Part shown: positions 44,511 to 55,912 of the stretch, in pieces
Layout: every line of letters starts with the position of its first letter
How positions within the stretch are numbered: the first letter of the stretch is position 1
From: Corylus avellana
Lineage: Eukaryota; Streptophyta; Magnoliopsida; Fagales; Betulaceae
Direction of reading: 5' to 3'
Assembly: GCF_901000735.1 (NCBI RefSeq)
Contig: NC_081544.1
Location: forward strand, 10,293,608-10,357,607
Length of the DNA: 64,000 nucleotides
Position numbers and translations under genes: made by a program
The notes under the pieces: generated by a model
Databases searched by the model: none
What the model was told of the DNA's origin: nothing
What the model saw: the letters and a program-made list of their open reading frames with translations, nothing else

Positions 44511-44879
44511 AGCGTGGTGAACACATAGCATACGAAAATGATGCCACCTATAAATAAAATAAGGCTCTTGTGCATTTACGTACACATAAGCCTTGCTAGG
44601 AATTTGTTTTTATGTCTTTTTGTGAAGGTTTTTGGAACTTGTGTTACTTTGGTACTTGTGTTTCTGAAGTGTTGTAAGTTTTTGGTAATTGTGTTGTGTT
44701 TTGTAGTCTCCTACTTTTCCTTTATAAAGGAATGATATAAGGAGTGGAAAGGATCTAGCTTTTCCAGCACTTGTTTTGTCTTGTAAAAAATCCCTTCACT
44801 CTCCATAACCTTCCTTTGTTCTTTCATGAGTTTTCTCCCATTCCAGCACTGAAAGTTTGAATTTGAATACCAGACCTTG
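44511..44879. other. unassigned stretch between SIRE LTR and copia remnant
   Basis: No gene is seen. It has a TATA-like palindrome TTCCTTTATAAAGGAA at 44717-44732 and may be the outer part of the SIRE LTR or copia pol sequence too decayed to read. Confidence 0.3.
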
Positions 44880-46345
44880 CTACCACTACCACCGGACTTA
44901 TTTGGCTCTTAGCCATTCTTTACGACCTTGGCACTTTTCTCTCTACACCACCTACCATGTGATATGACAACATTAGTGTAATATATCTTTCTGCAAACCT
45001 TGCTTTCCGTGTCTATACCAAGCACATGGAGATTAATTTTCACTTTGTTCGTGACAAGGTTGCCTCCAAAATAGTGGTCGACCGCTTCATCTCCAATGTT
45101 AGTATTTTTGTTCGCTAAATTCGATGCCCAAAAGACGAAGCACTATTCATGGGAACTGTTCATTGCACTACTGTACATGTTACTATTCATCCCATCCGGA
45201 CGATGAACAGTACCTCGATGATGGAGGAAGCTTCATTGGTCAAAAAGTGCCTGAAAACTTTCCCCACATATTTAATGCTGTTTTCGGTGCCATAAATGTG
45301 ACGCCATCCGGACAGTGAACTATACCATCTGGACGGTGGAAGCTTCGATGAAGAAAAAGTCTCCAACAAATTAAATGCTCCCCGGGATTCACGGATCGGT
45401 GCAATAAATGATAGTCCATCTGAACAGCCTCCAAACCCGTCCAGACGGCCTATGGTCAAAAGTCAGCACTGTGCATTAAATGCTTGCCGAGTTGTCAAAG
45501 TTGCTTTCCACGTGTCGTTGCCACACTGCACCGACAGAGTCCGTCCAGACGGCCCCCCCGCCCCGTCCGGATGGCCAGTCAGAAAGTGCATTAAATGAAG
45601 GTTGAAATTGCACCCCTCTATATGGGACTTGGGCCATTCGTTTTCATCAAGGAAAAACACAAAGAAGAAGCTTAAGTTGAGAGAAAAACATTATAAGTGT
45701 TTTGAGTGTTTTTATTTCCATGTGTGCTAAGAGAGATTTTAAGTTTATGAGCTTTGAAGCCATACTCTCTTAGAGTGTTCATGTTTCGTTTAAAACCTAT
45801 ACTTGTTTAATCTACTTTGGAGAAGAAGAAGCCTATCGGAAGGGTCCGTTAAAGGAGTATCACTTGAAGAAGATTGTGAGCTAGGAAAACAAGCTGGAGG
45901 CTTGTTGTCTCTTATAGAGTCAGGACTTGCTAAAAGTTGTAAGTGTCCCCGTATCTGTAATTTCTTGATAATCTATTTGTTAGTGATAATACTGGGTTTG
46001 GCTGCCCTGGAGAAATTTTACTTTTAAAACAGTTTCTAAAAGGTTCCCTCTTCATCACCAAAATATCTGTGTTCATTAGATTTACTGCTTTACATATTTT
46101 GGTGGTTGATTGCTTGTTACTTTAAATTTTTAATTCCGCATATATTGTGATAAACACCTATTCACCCCCCTTAGGTGTGTTTGGAGTCTTTTATATTACT
46201 CTCATCCAACAAAAACAATTTGGCTGACGTATTCACCAAACCCATTAATGCATCATCCAATTTTTCTCTCATGAGCACCAAGCTCAATGTCATGTTCCAC
46301 TTGTCCCACTTGTGGGGCGTAATGAACATAAGCAATTGTACAACA
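44880..46345 (+). pseudogene. copia RNase H remnant, split by a solo LTR
   Basis: Before the LTR the frame reads WYDNISVIYLSANLAF and TKHMEINFHFVRDKVASKIV, stopping at DRFIS. After the LTR it resumes with NKNNLADVFTKPINASSNFS and MSTKLNVMF. Removing 45097-46204 and one TCCAA copy restores the reading frame exactly, so the element was a normal copia RNase H when the LTR element inserted. Upstream pol domains are not visible. Confidence 0.82.
45097..46204 (+). repeat. solo LTR (1,108 bp, TSD TCCAA)
   Basis: TGTTAGTATTTTTG... to ...TTATATTACTCTCA, flanked by TCCAA at 45092-45096 and 46205-46209. The U3 part (45183-45580) has seven variants of CCATCCGGACGGC (for example CCATCCGGACAGT, CCATCTGGACGGT, CCGTCCAGACGGC, CCGTCCGGATGGC). 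A TATA-like TCTATATGGG follows near 45615, then a leader and TTCACCCCCCTTAGGTGTG near the end, a phrase common in copia LTR 3' ends. Confidence 0.88.
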
Positions 46346-47380
46346 CAACATCCTTTCAAAGGAAACTCACGCTACAAATCTACTCTCCATAAGGCAACAA
46401 ACTCACACAAAGCAACTCAGTCAACACCCAATGGCCAGCATCCCTCAAGAAGGAAACTCAATGAACACACAAACGGCTAGCCCATTCCAAGCCAAAGAAA
46501 GCTTAAAGGAAGCATGCAAGCACTTCAATAGTCTTCCCTTGATCCACTATGCATTAAGCAAGTTAATAAGCATGCAAGCACTTCAATAGTCTGAATTTTA
46601 TGGGTTGAGCCGTCCAAACCCATCTTTAAGGCAACATAATCAATCCCAACGGCTACAAATAACCCATCAAGGAAATCACCACAACTTAAGTGTTTTTGTC
46701 ATTCATTTTCCTTTGTAAAGCACTAATACACCATGTATAAATCTACCTAGAAATCAATAGAATCGTGCAAACCCAATCATTTCTTATATGTTTCTACAAA
46801 AAGTCTCTTAATTAAAACTTAAGTGTACTACAGACTTCTACTCATATGTCTAATGCAAACCAAATGTCTAAGAATATTGTGTTACAATATAAATGTCCAG
46901 CTTCAGAGAATTCTTGATGTTGCACCTACGAGGGTGACCAGCACTTGATTTGTCATCTTCTTTTGCTTTCATTTTCTATCTTCTCCATCGGAAATGTCAA
47001 GAGAGAGACTTCGATTTTCTGAAACATTGATCTTTTACTTCTCTTCATCATAATTCTTCCACTTTGTTGCTCTTAAGTGGCCATTAAATGATGTCCTCTT
47101 CTCTTCTCTGCATTCAAATAACTATGTGTCAACTTTCAAACTATGTTTTGAAATCCTCCTACTATGCCAAATAAAAATCAAGATGCTTACTATTGATGCA
47201 ATTTTTTCAATGGCCAGACCAGCATATTAATGTGTTACCTACAAAGTAGAGAAAATGGTCACTGAAAATCCGTCGGTCTTTAGAAGACCGAAAACACTCT
47301 GATGCTTAAGTTAGTATACTGTTTTTTAGAAAACTAAATGAAGGAATTTTTAGGTAGGAAGTCTGTATCTGCGTCAATTT

Positions 47381-47419
<39 letters not shown>

Positions 47420-47442
47420 TTTGTGTCAAAATCAGAGAGATT
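46346..47442. other. probable copia 3' LTR remains and NLR 3' flank
   Basis: 46346-46900 continues from the RNase H remnant in LTR-like DNA, with a direct repeat GCATGCAAGCACTTCAATAG (46513 and 46570) and ATCAATAGAATCGTGCAAAC near 46753. No boundary could be set. 46900-47380 shows nothing recognisable. An (ATT)n microsatellite lies at 47390-47420. Confidence 0.35.
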
Positions 47443-48777
47443 TTATGGTGTGTGTCCCCTTTTTATAAGAGAATCCATAGAGATGCAGTTATTTTCATAT
47501 AGTAAAGGATAGAAAGAAAAGATAAAATATATGTACCTCCACTTATGGCAGTTACCAGACGGGTTTACATAGAAGTCGGTATGTAGAGGAGGATAGATCA
47601 ATAGCACAAAATTAAGCTCCATCTGCAATCTCTGAAACTCGTTTGCCAAATATAAGTTGCTCTTTAACATTTGCACCTCTCGCAAGGCAGTCAAACTCCG
47701 TAGTTCTGAAGGGAGCATGGTCAAATCAAAGCATTCATGGATAACCAAATGCCTTAGGCCCTGCATTACACCTTCTTCTTGTGTCCATTTTTCAATTTCC
47801 CCTTCATGCAATTTTAAAAATTGGTGTTGGAGAAACGAATGTGCACACATATGGATCAGACCAACAAAAGAAAGACAATATTCTAGTTTCAATATCCAAA
47901 GTTTGGGAAGTTTTCCGAACACTTCCATGCCACCCTCATCTAAAGACACCCTAGATAAGCTTATCTTGGTGATTGTCTTTGGAAATGAATTATGAAGACT
48001 AATAATGCGCCCACCAAAATCTTTAATTTTCAATGTTTGGTGATGGCTTAAATGGTGGAGACTTGCCAAAATACCTTCTAAATCCCATCCGCCTAATGGT
48101 TGCTTGCACTCATCCCTCATTAGCCCTAATTTCCTTATATTAGGAGTCTTGCCCCGAACAATGAGATGCACAATTTGTGAGTCAAATAGTTGAACGGAAA
48201 GGACTTGGAGGCTCCACAAAGGTATGACAGAGTGGTTATTAGGTAAAATCACTTCCCCACACAAACTCCTTAAATGTGGCAACTTTATTATCGAGTTCAG
48301 CAAACATTCACGCTCAAAGAATGTGGTTATGACAAGTGTTTCTAGATTCTTAAGATTGCCAATGGAAGATGGAATAGCTCTGAGTTTATAACCACATAAT
48401 CTTATCTTCAAGTACTTTAAATGGATAAATGTTTCTATCTCTTAGAGAATGAAATGGGCATCTAGCTCCAAATGAAGCTCGTGAAGCATTTTCAAGTTGT
48501 TGTGGACCCATTTCCAATGGATTTCCTCAAACTTCAGCCCAAACTCGCTTCCAAAGGACAAGAAAGAATGAGCATATGAAGGGTTAGAGGTGTTTGAAGA
48601 AATGAATTGATGAAGAATTCAACTCTGGATGAAAAGTCTGGGAGAGGTGTTCCAAGATGAATGGTTATCATCTCTAGGTACATAAAGAAGCTTCTCTTCT
48701 GTGCTCTTGGTTATGCATAGGTCTCACAGAAGGTCTTGAATACGACATGTCTTCACTCCTTTAATCTGACCTCCCGG
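47443..48777 (-). pseudogene. CC-NB-LRR gene, C-terminal (LRR) half
   Basis: The minus strand begins with the end of the NB-ARC region: KTCRIQDLL, stop, DLCITKS (the MHD-like motif region with a stop in place of Arg) and EKLLYVPRDDNHSS. Leucine-rich repeats follow: HLKYLKIRLCGYKLRAIPSS, IGNLKNLETLVIT, LPHLRSLCGEVILP, IRKLGLMRDECKQPLGGWDL, LPKLWILKLEYCLS and LRHLVIHECFDLTMLPSELR. Stops lie near 48717 and 48446. The open part runs 48411-47443, but the last roughly 35 residues after CHKWR look like intron or flank. It is the missing half of the gene at 59420-60704, separated by the nested insertion. Confidence 0.85.
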
Positions 48778-49059
48778 TGTTTTCTTCTTGGTGGTTTTTG
48801 GAGGAGCCAAAAACAAGTGATTAGAAAAAAAAGGTGCTGCAGAGTCAGAGAAGAAAATAGAGATCAACAGCCATCTGTTCCAGCAAAAGAAGAGTTTGTA
48901 CATCTGTCTTTTGTATTCTATTTTGGAAATAATCTCTCTTGTATGATAGTGAGATTTAGGTGTATTGGGGCTTTGGGATCAAAGTGATTTTCTCTCTACT
49001 ATTTTTGTACGCCATCTTTTGATAGTGAAATTTGTCCGGGTCATCTCCGCCAGTGGATG

Positions 49060-49268
49060 TGTAATGACCCAGGCAAAAGCGCTAGCCACATCTGCGTTAT
49101 TACTCCAAAAGGACTAGTCAATTTGGAGCTTCCCTAGAATTCGTTATAAAGCTCAGTTTCACCTAGTAACTAGGCAATGTAGGACTTAGCACCCACGACT
49201 ATCTCTATAAACCACCCACTCTATGTGAGCTTCTTCTCATCTTCCCAATATGGGCCCCGGGTGTTACA
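49060..49268 (-). repeat. TRIM 3' LTR
   Basis: 209 bp, plus-strand TGTAATGACCC...CCCCGGGTGTTACA. It differs from its partner at about ten positions. Confidence 0.9.
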
Positions 49269-49367
49269 AACTCCCCTACTTAAACTCCTGACATCCTCGT
49301 CAGGTCCATGTCATGCAGTGCTCCAATACCACATGACCTGGCGTTACAAAGTGGCTCTGATACCACT

Positions 49368-49576
49368 TGTAACGACCCAGGGAAAAGCGCTAGCCACATC
49401 TGCGTTATTACTCCAAAAGGACTAGTCAATTTGGAGCTTCCCTACAATTCATTATAAAGCCCAGTTTCACCTAGTAACTAGGCAATGTAGGACTTAACAC
49501 CCATGACTATCTCTATAAACCACCCACTCTATGTGGGCTTCTTCTCATCTTCCCAATATGGGACCCGGGTGTTACA
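49368..49576 (-). repeat. TRIM 5' LTR
   Basis: 209 bp, plus-strand TGTAACGACCC...ACCCGGGTGTTACA, next to the primer-binding site. Confidence 0.9.
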
Positions 49577-49593
49577 GGATGTAGGCTTGTTAA

Positions 49594-50983
49594 TGTTGTG
49601 CAAAATACCTACCTAAATTAATAGGCAAATACTTGGTACGTTTTACTCGCAAGTGCACAAGATCAAACGATAGTATAGCAGGCAAATACGAGATCATTCC
49701 CACAAGGATTGGTAAATTATGTTTAGAAGTAATTTCCTATTTAATTACACATATAAAATTCAATTGTCAGGATTAAATTAAAATAATGAAATAAAATAAA
49801 AGATAAACTATAACTAAAAAGGATTAGAGTTGTGATATCCACCACTAATCAGACTAATTAAGATAACAATATGCCAATGCGCCAATTATACTAGTATATC
49901 TAATGTTTGTCAACCTAAGGGCATGGGTGTCTACTCCTTAAGCTATTGATTTCCCTAAGGAACGAATTAGGCATGGGTGTTTACTCTAATTCTTTTCTTT
50001 CTTAAAGGATTTAGTATGGGTGTCTACTAAGTTATTCTTTAAGAAAGCATAAAACTGTGGAAATCGACAAACACACGAGGCCTAGGGCATGGGTGTCTAC
50101 TCCCGGTTCCCCATGTTGATTAACCCAAGAATCCGACATGGATATCTTTTGTTACTCTTATTAAACGAAGGACTCGGTCATCCAAATTGATTTAACTAAC
50201 TAGTCCATACCACATGCATATGTTGGCCAGACAAACACATATGAGGAATATAAGATAACAAGTATTAATCAAGTTAAATACACCAAAATATAATTGTAGC
50301 AAAGGCGCCAATATTGCAATCATAACTAGACATGATTAGGGCTTCAATCTAGCCCTAATTAAAAATATAAACTACATAATGAAAATAAGAGGTGGAAGAG
50401 AAGAAAACCCAAACTCGTTTTGATGTAGCCTTCAGTTCCTATCCAGAGCTTATGCCTCTTTTCTCCACACCTATTCCTAGAGGCTAAGAGGTCTATTTAT
50501 TGACTTTAGAAGTCCTTGACAAACTAGTAAACCTAGGAAATTCGTAGGGTTTTACTCTTATTACAAGTGGGAGTTGAAAAACCCTAATATGGAAATACTA
50601 ACAGTCTGGCTGCCACTTGATGTGTCACCTGCACACGGGTGCGATCGATTGCAACCCGTGTGCGCTCGATCGCACGTCTGTGATTGAGCCTCTTCTATTA
50701 TGCGCTCGATTGCGCATGACCGATTCGCTGCTTGTCTTCTCTGGTAGTGAGCTCGATCGCAGGGAACCTGCGATAGATCACTCTGTCAGGGGCTCCAACT
50801 TATCCCATTTTCTTTCTTTAAGCCCAAATCTTCCAGATTTACTTCAGTTTTTTTTTTCTTTTCCAAAAGCCTATAAAAGCATGGAAAACACAAAAAGGAG
50901 CTAAAATAGCACAAATTAACATACTTAAGGAATTAATACATATAAGTTTAAGGGCTAAAATATGAATATTTTGGCACTTAACA
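49594..50983 (-). repeat. Athila-type 3' LTR
   Basis: 1,390 bp. Contains four GCATGGGTGTCTACTC-like phrases (49921-50102), a CTATTTATTGAC TATA-type site near 50492 (an otherwise conserved TATAAATA is changed here) and U3 motifs GTGCGCTCGATCGCA and relatives at 50634-50792. Confidence 0.9.
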
Positions 50984-52776
50984 CACCCCCAAACTTACAT
51001 ATTGCTAGTCCCTTCGCAATACAAAACTAAAAAAAAAAATGAAAACAGAAAACAAAAAGATAAATCCATCTTTCGTGGGATGTACGACTGCATTTAGCAT
51101 ATACAACAAGCCTTTTAAACCCCTAGGAATTCCCTAGAGGATGAGTGAAGTCTCGTGAAGGTTTTCAGAAATGTTACCCACAAACATCATGCAAGAGTTC
51201 ATGTTATACCAAATTTTAAAGTATCACTTCAGGATTATGATTTTCATTCATTAGCAAGCTTAAAAAGATGAACTCCTTCTTCACAATGAATTGGAATCTC
51301 AAAGTTCAATTACAAAGGACATGCTAAAACATCACAAGTTTGAAAATAGTGTAAAGTGAATTAGCACAAAATTATGAAGCATCCAAGTATTTCCAATGTG
51401 CAATGTCTCCACATCTCAAAGTTTAATGAAATCTTTATTAGAATGAACAACAATGGCATATTTCTTTCTCTTTTCTTTTTTTTCTTTTTTTTTTGGTTGT
51501 GCAATGTTTGGTTCCCTTAAGCTCTCTAATTGACCCATGTAACGAGTGTTAAGTCAATGACTCCCAAACCAAATGGTTTTAGGGCATTAGGTGTAGAGAC
51601 ACCCCTAATGACCTACTAACTCGAGTCAAAAATGCTACAAAACCAAACTAACCATGGCATCAATCAAATCAAAAATTTTCACTTTTTGACGTGAACACTC
51701 AATGCTTTGAGGCAAGAGGTCCAATTACTCAGTGAAAAGCTTATCAATGATAATATATATATATATATATATTTCTTTTTTTTTTCTTTTTTTTTGAATA
51801 TATATGCCAAAGTGTCCATGTAATAAGTCATCCAATTCACCCAAGATACAGAAACACACACATGAGACCTTATGCATGCCTCACAAATTATGTGCTAATG
51901 TGCTTGTGCGATCATATCAAACATGTGATTTTTCAATTGTCCTAAACAAGTAATCAAACTAACAAATTCTCTCATCAGATTATGTGTTCAAAATTTTAAG
52001 CTCACTGATGAATTCAAGCCACAATTCTTTCAGATTAACCAAAATTTTTAGGCAAACATGAACATGCATATAATTTTTTTTATTTTTTTATTCCTTTTTT
52101 TTTTTCATAAACAATAAAAATAAAATAGAACTGGGGCAAAGGGTGTGTAAAGTGTCTCCCATACCCCCAAACTTAAATTACACATTGTCCCCAATGTGTC
52201 TATAACATGGAAAGAATTTACCTGGGAGATGGACGAACTGTTTGGAATAGTATGGCTCATAGCACGCCCCCAAACTTCAATTGAAGCACACTTGTCCCTG
52301 CAAAATAAACATTAAAACAAATAGAAAGGAAACAAAAACAAAATTAAAAACAAACATAAAGATAAATTGAAAAACAAATAGAAAAATAATAGGATAAACT
52401 ATGGGGTGCCTCCCATGAGCGCTAAGTTTAATGTCTTCAGCCAGACGGTTGTTCTCCCTTCATTCTCTTATTTTTGTCCTGAAGAAGAGGCTCCATGATT
52501 GGGTATTGTTTGGGATGGAAATCCACCCTATTTCCTTTCACTTAGCTCCTTAGCCATTTGCCCCATATGGACTTCCAATCTTTGCATAGCTTGCTCAGTT
52601 CTTTGTATTGCTTGATCAGTTTTTGCATTGATTTGTCTTTGATCATTCATGAATTCCCTTTGTGTGGTTGCCAAGGTGCGTACCATACTTTCCAAGTCAT
52701 TCGGCTTTGATTCTTGGCTTGCTTGTTGGTAGTTCCTCTGCTGCCCTTGATGGTTCAGAGTATTCTGACTATTACT
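50984..52776 (-). other. Athila-type interior, 3' non-coding part
   Basis: 1.8 kb without a recognisable frame. It has the repeated phrase CCCCCAAACTTA/CAA (50987, 52163, 52266), a long pyrimidine tract near 51470-51500, an (AT)n at 51753-51771 and A-rich stretches. In autonomous Athila elements pol would lie here. Confidence 0.6.
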
Positions 52777-53690
52777 TCATGAGAAATTGGGGTGGTTTCG
52801 CCACCTTGGATTGTAGGTGTTGGAGTATGGATTATTCTTGGGAGGATAGTTGTTTTGTCCCACATAATTCCATTGCTCTTGATCTGTAGATGAGTAATAG
52901 GGGCAAGTCTCAGTAGTGCGATCAAAATGAGAACATAAAGCACATACCTGAGGTTGCATGGCTTGTTGACTAGGTGAGACGTTCTGAGGAGTCATGGCTT
53001 TGACAATCATATCCAGTTTTCTTTCCACAACAGCCATCTGATTTGGGGGTCCACCACTCAGATTCACTTCATACATGCCCTTGCTCTTTACTCCTTGCCT
53101 CCTTTTGGATGAGAATTGTTGTGAGTGTTCACTTAATGTCTCAAAGAGCTCTATTACTTCCTCACTGCTCTTTTCCATTAGCACACCTCCACAAGCTGAA
53201 TCAACAGTACCCTTGTTAATATCATTTAAACCTTCATCAAAAGCTTGTACCTGGTCATCTTGAGGCATGTTGTGATGTGGACACTTAAGAAGCAGCGTAT
53301 TGAAGTGGTCCCATGCTTCAAAGAACAGATCTCCATCTCTTTGTTGGAAGGATTGAATTCCCTTCTAAGCTATCTTGTCTTTTGACCGAGGAAGAACTTT
53401 TTTAGGAACGTGCTAGACAACTCTTCCCAAGTATGAATAGATTCTGCAGGCAAAGAATTATACCACAACTTAGCGTTGTCTTTTAAAGATAAAGGGAATA
53501 AGACTAACCTGAGCCTCTCTGGAGTTAGGCCTTGAACATGTTGAAGCTTGTAGAGATCAAAGAACTCCCTGAGGTGCAAGTTTGGATCCTCCATAGTTGT
53601 GCCTCTAAAGTGAGTCAAGGCATTCAGTATTTGTGGGGATATGTAGTAATTGCCTTCTACCACAGGTTGGTAGGCTAGGCATGACGGCTA
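52777..53690 (-). pseudogene. Athila-type gag, frameshifted
   Basis: Minus strand: LNALTHFRGTTMEDPNLHLR, FFDLYKLQHVQGLTPERLRL, LFPLSLKDNAKLWYNSLPAE and WEELSSTFLKKFFLGQKTR give the gag core. After a stop and frameshift near 53367 the frame continues DDQVQAFDEGLNDINKGTVD, SSEEVIELFETLSEHSQQF and the Athila hallmark NPYSNTYNPRWRNHPNFS near 52795-52780. The VCALCSHFDRTTETC segment resembles the usual Cys-rich part without a full CCHC. Confidence 0.8.
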
Positions 53691-53884
53691 GTTGAGGTTT
53701 TTCGAGATGAAAGCCTGCTTCATGGGCCGTCGCATTGGCGGCAGATTTTTTGGCAGCTCTTGCATTATTTCCTCAACTTCCTCTTCTTCTTTTGTGTTGG
53801 AGTTGTCTCTATGCCCTTGTTGAATGGTCCACTCAATTTCTGGATCAAGTGAAAAAATGATTGAGGCTTGAGATCGATGACCTT

Positions 53885-54262
53885 ACATAAGAAGAATTTC
53901 TCCTTGTGGTCACAGCAGCTTTAGTACCACTGTGTGGAAGTCCTCTGGAACTGCGCTCAATCACAGTAACAGAATGTCGGGTGCTTCAAGCTGAAACAGA
54001 ACAGAAACAGAGAAGTAATTGGAACACTAAAAAGAATATATATATATTCCTTTTGATAAAACAAAAATTAAAATTAAAATAACAGAACAGAAAACAAAAA
54101 CAAAAAATAAGAATATAAAAATAAAATAAAATAAAATAAATACAAAATTAAAGGCACAATTGAAATCAGCAGCTTCAGTACTGCTGTTTGGATGCTCCCT
54201 GGAACTACGCTCACTCGCACTCGGCGTACGCTCGCTCGCAGTAATCGAATGTAGGTGCCACA
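53885..54262 (-). repeat. imperfect tandem duplication near the Athila 5' end
   Basis: AGCAGCTTTAGTACCACTGT (53914 on) and AGCAGCTTCAGTACTGCTGT (54168 on) start two related segments. Both contain a CTGGAACTRCGCTCA motif, a TCGCAGTAA/TCACAGTAA motif and a GAAACA-rich tail. The second copy holds the CGTACGCTCGCTCGCAGTAA version of the LTR U3 motif, so the motif also occurs outside the LTR here. Confidence 0.6.
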
Positions 54263-54412
54263 AACTGAAACAAGATAGAAAAATAAAAATGAAAAATATT
54301 TTTGATTTTTTTTTTGTTGATAAAAATAGAATAAAAAATTAAAATAACAAAACTAAAGGAAAATAATTCTAAACAAAATTTAACACAATTCCCGGCAATG
54401 GCGCCAAAAACT

Positions 54413-55793
54413 TGTTGTGCAAAATACCCACCTAAATTAATAGGCAAATACTTGGTACGTTTTACTCGCACGTGGACAAGATCAATCGATAGTATAGCAG
54501 GCAAATATGAGATCATTCCCACGGGGATTAGTAAATTGTGTTTAGAAGTAATTTTCTATTTAATTACACATATAAAATTCAATTGTCACGATTGAATTAA
54601 AATAAAGAAATAAAATAAAAGATAAACTAAAACTAAAAAGGATTAGGGTTTTGATATCTACCACTAATTAGACTAATTAAAATAACAATATGCCAATACG
54701 CCAATTATACCGGTATATCTAATGTTTGTCAACCTAAGAGCATGGGTGTCTACTCCTTAAGCTATTGATTTTCCTAAGCAACGAATTAGGCATGGGTGTC
54801 TACTCTAATTCTTTTCTTTCTTAGAGGATTTAGCATGGGTGTCTACTAAGTTGTTCTTTAAGAAAGCATAAAACTGTGGAAATCGACAAACACACGAGGC
54901 CTACGGCATGGGTGTCTACTCCCGGTTCCCCATATTGATTAACCCAAGAATCCAGCGTGGATATCTTTTGTTACTCTTATTAAACCCAGGACTCAGTCAT
55001 CCAAATTGATTTAACTAACTAGTCCATACCACATGCATATGTTGGCCAGACAAACACATATGAGGAATACAAGATAACAAGTATTAATCAAGTTAAATAC
55101 ACCAAAATATAATTGTCGCAAAGGCGCCCATACTGCAATCATAACTAGACATGATTAGGGCTTCAATCTAGCCCTAATTAAAAATATAAACTATATAACG
55201 AAAATAACAGGTGGAAGAGAATAAAACCCAAACTCCTTTTGATGCAGCCTTCAGTTCCTATCCAGAGCTTGTGCCTTTTTTCTCCACACCTATTCCTAGA
55301 GGCTAAGAGGTCTATTTATAGGCTTTAGAAGTCCTTGACAAACTAGTAAACCTAAGAAATTCGTAGGGTTTTACTCCTATTACAAGTGGGAGTTGGAAAA
55401 CCCTAATATCGAAATACTAACAGTCTGGCCACCACTTGATGTGTCACCTGCGCATGGGTGCGATTGATCGCTACTCGTGTGCGCTTGATTGCATGTTTGC
55501 GATCAAGCCTCTTTTGTTGTGCGCTTGATCGCGCATGACCGATTCACTTCTTGTTGTCTCTGGAAGTGCGCTCGATCGCAGGGAACCCGCGATATATCGC
55601 ACTGTCAGAGGCTCCAACTTTTCCCATTTTCTCTCGTTAAGCCCAAATCTTCCAGATTTATTTTATTTTCTTCCAAAAGCCTATAAAAGCATGGAAAACA
55701 CAAAAAGGAACTAAAATAGCATAAATTAACATACTTAAGGAATTAACACATATAAGTGTAAGGCCTAAAATATGAATATTTTGGTACTTAACA
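54413..55793 (-). repeat. Athila-type 5' LTR
   Basis: 1,381 bp, about as the 3' LTR with scattered substitutions. TATA site AGCCTATAAATAGAC on the minus strand near 55317; U3 motifs at 55449-55603 including GTGCGCTCGATCGCAGGG and GCGATATATCGC. The inner end at 54413 is followed by the tRNA-Asp-type primer-binding site. Confidence 0.9.
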
Positions 55794-55912
55794 GTTAAGC
55801 CAAACCACTTAAATCTTTGTGTAGTGTGTGATTGCTTATCTTTGTTATTCTGCATTCTTCTTATTTTTCGCATCTCACGGGTCTTAGGAAATTGGATTAA
55901 TTTCCTAGCAAT

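Larger units (their letters stand above)
49060..49576 (-). mobile_element. TRIM (terminal-repeat retrotransposon in miniature), TSD GGATG
   Basis: 517 bp. Two 209-bp LTRs (49060-49268 and 49368-49576) enclose a 99-bp interior. The duplication GGATG lies at 49055-49059 and 49577-49581, and the copia 3' LTR shows the empty site (CCAGTGGATATAGGCTTG). The minus strand gives LTR ends TGTAACACCCGG...CGTTACA, a primer-binding site TGGTATCAGAGCC (49353-49365 on the plus strand as its complement) and a GTAGGGGAGTT polypurine tract, so transcription runs leftward. No coding capacity. Confidence 0.92.
49594..55793 (-). mobile_element. Athila-type gag-only element, complete, TSD GTTAA
   Basis: LTRs at 49594-50983 and 54413-55793 with ends TGTTAAGTNCC and ...TGCACAACA on the minus strand, flanked by GTTAA at 49589-49593 and 55794-55798. 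After the 5' LTR (right) the minus strand has TTTTTGGCGCCATTGCCGGG, an Asp-tRNA-type primer-binding site typical of the Athila/Tat gypsy branch. The interior of 3.4 kb has an Athila-like gag (52777-53663) and no protease, RT, RNase H or integrase on either strand, so it was mobilised in trans. A GTTTGGGGGTG polypurine tract precedes the 3' LTR. Confidence 0.9.

Noticed and set aside
52662..52889. Plus-strand frame opposite the Athila gag
   Set aside because: Antisense shadow of the gag C-terminus; the NPYSNTYNP motif fixes the minus strand as coding.
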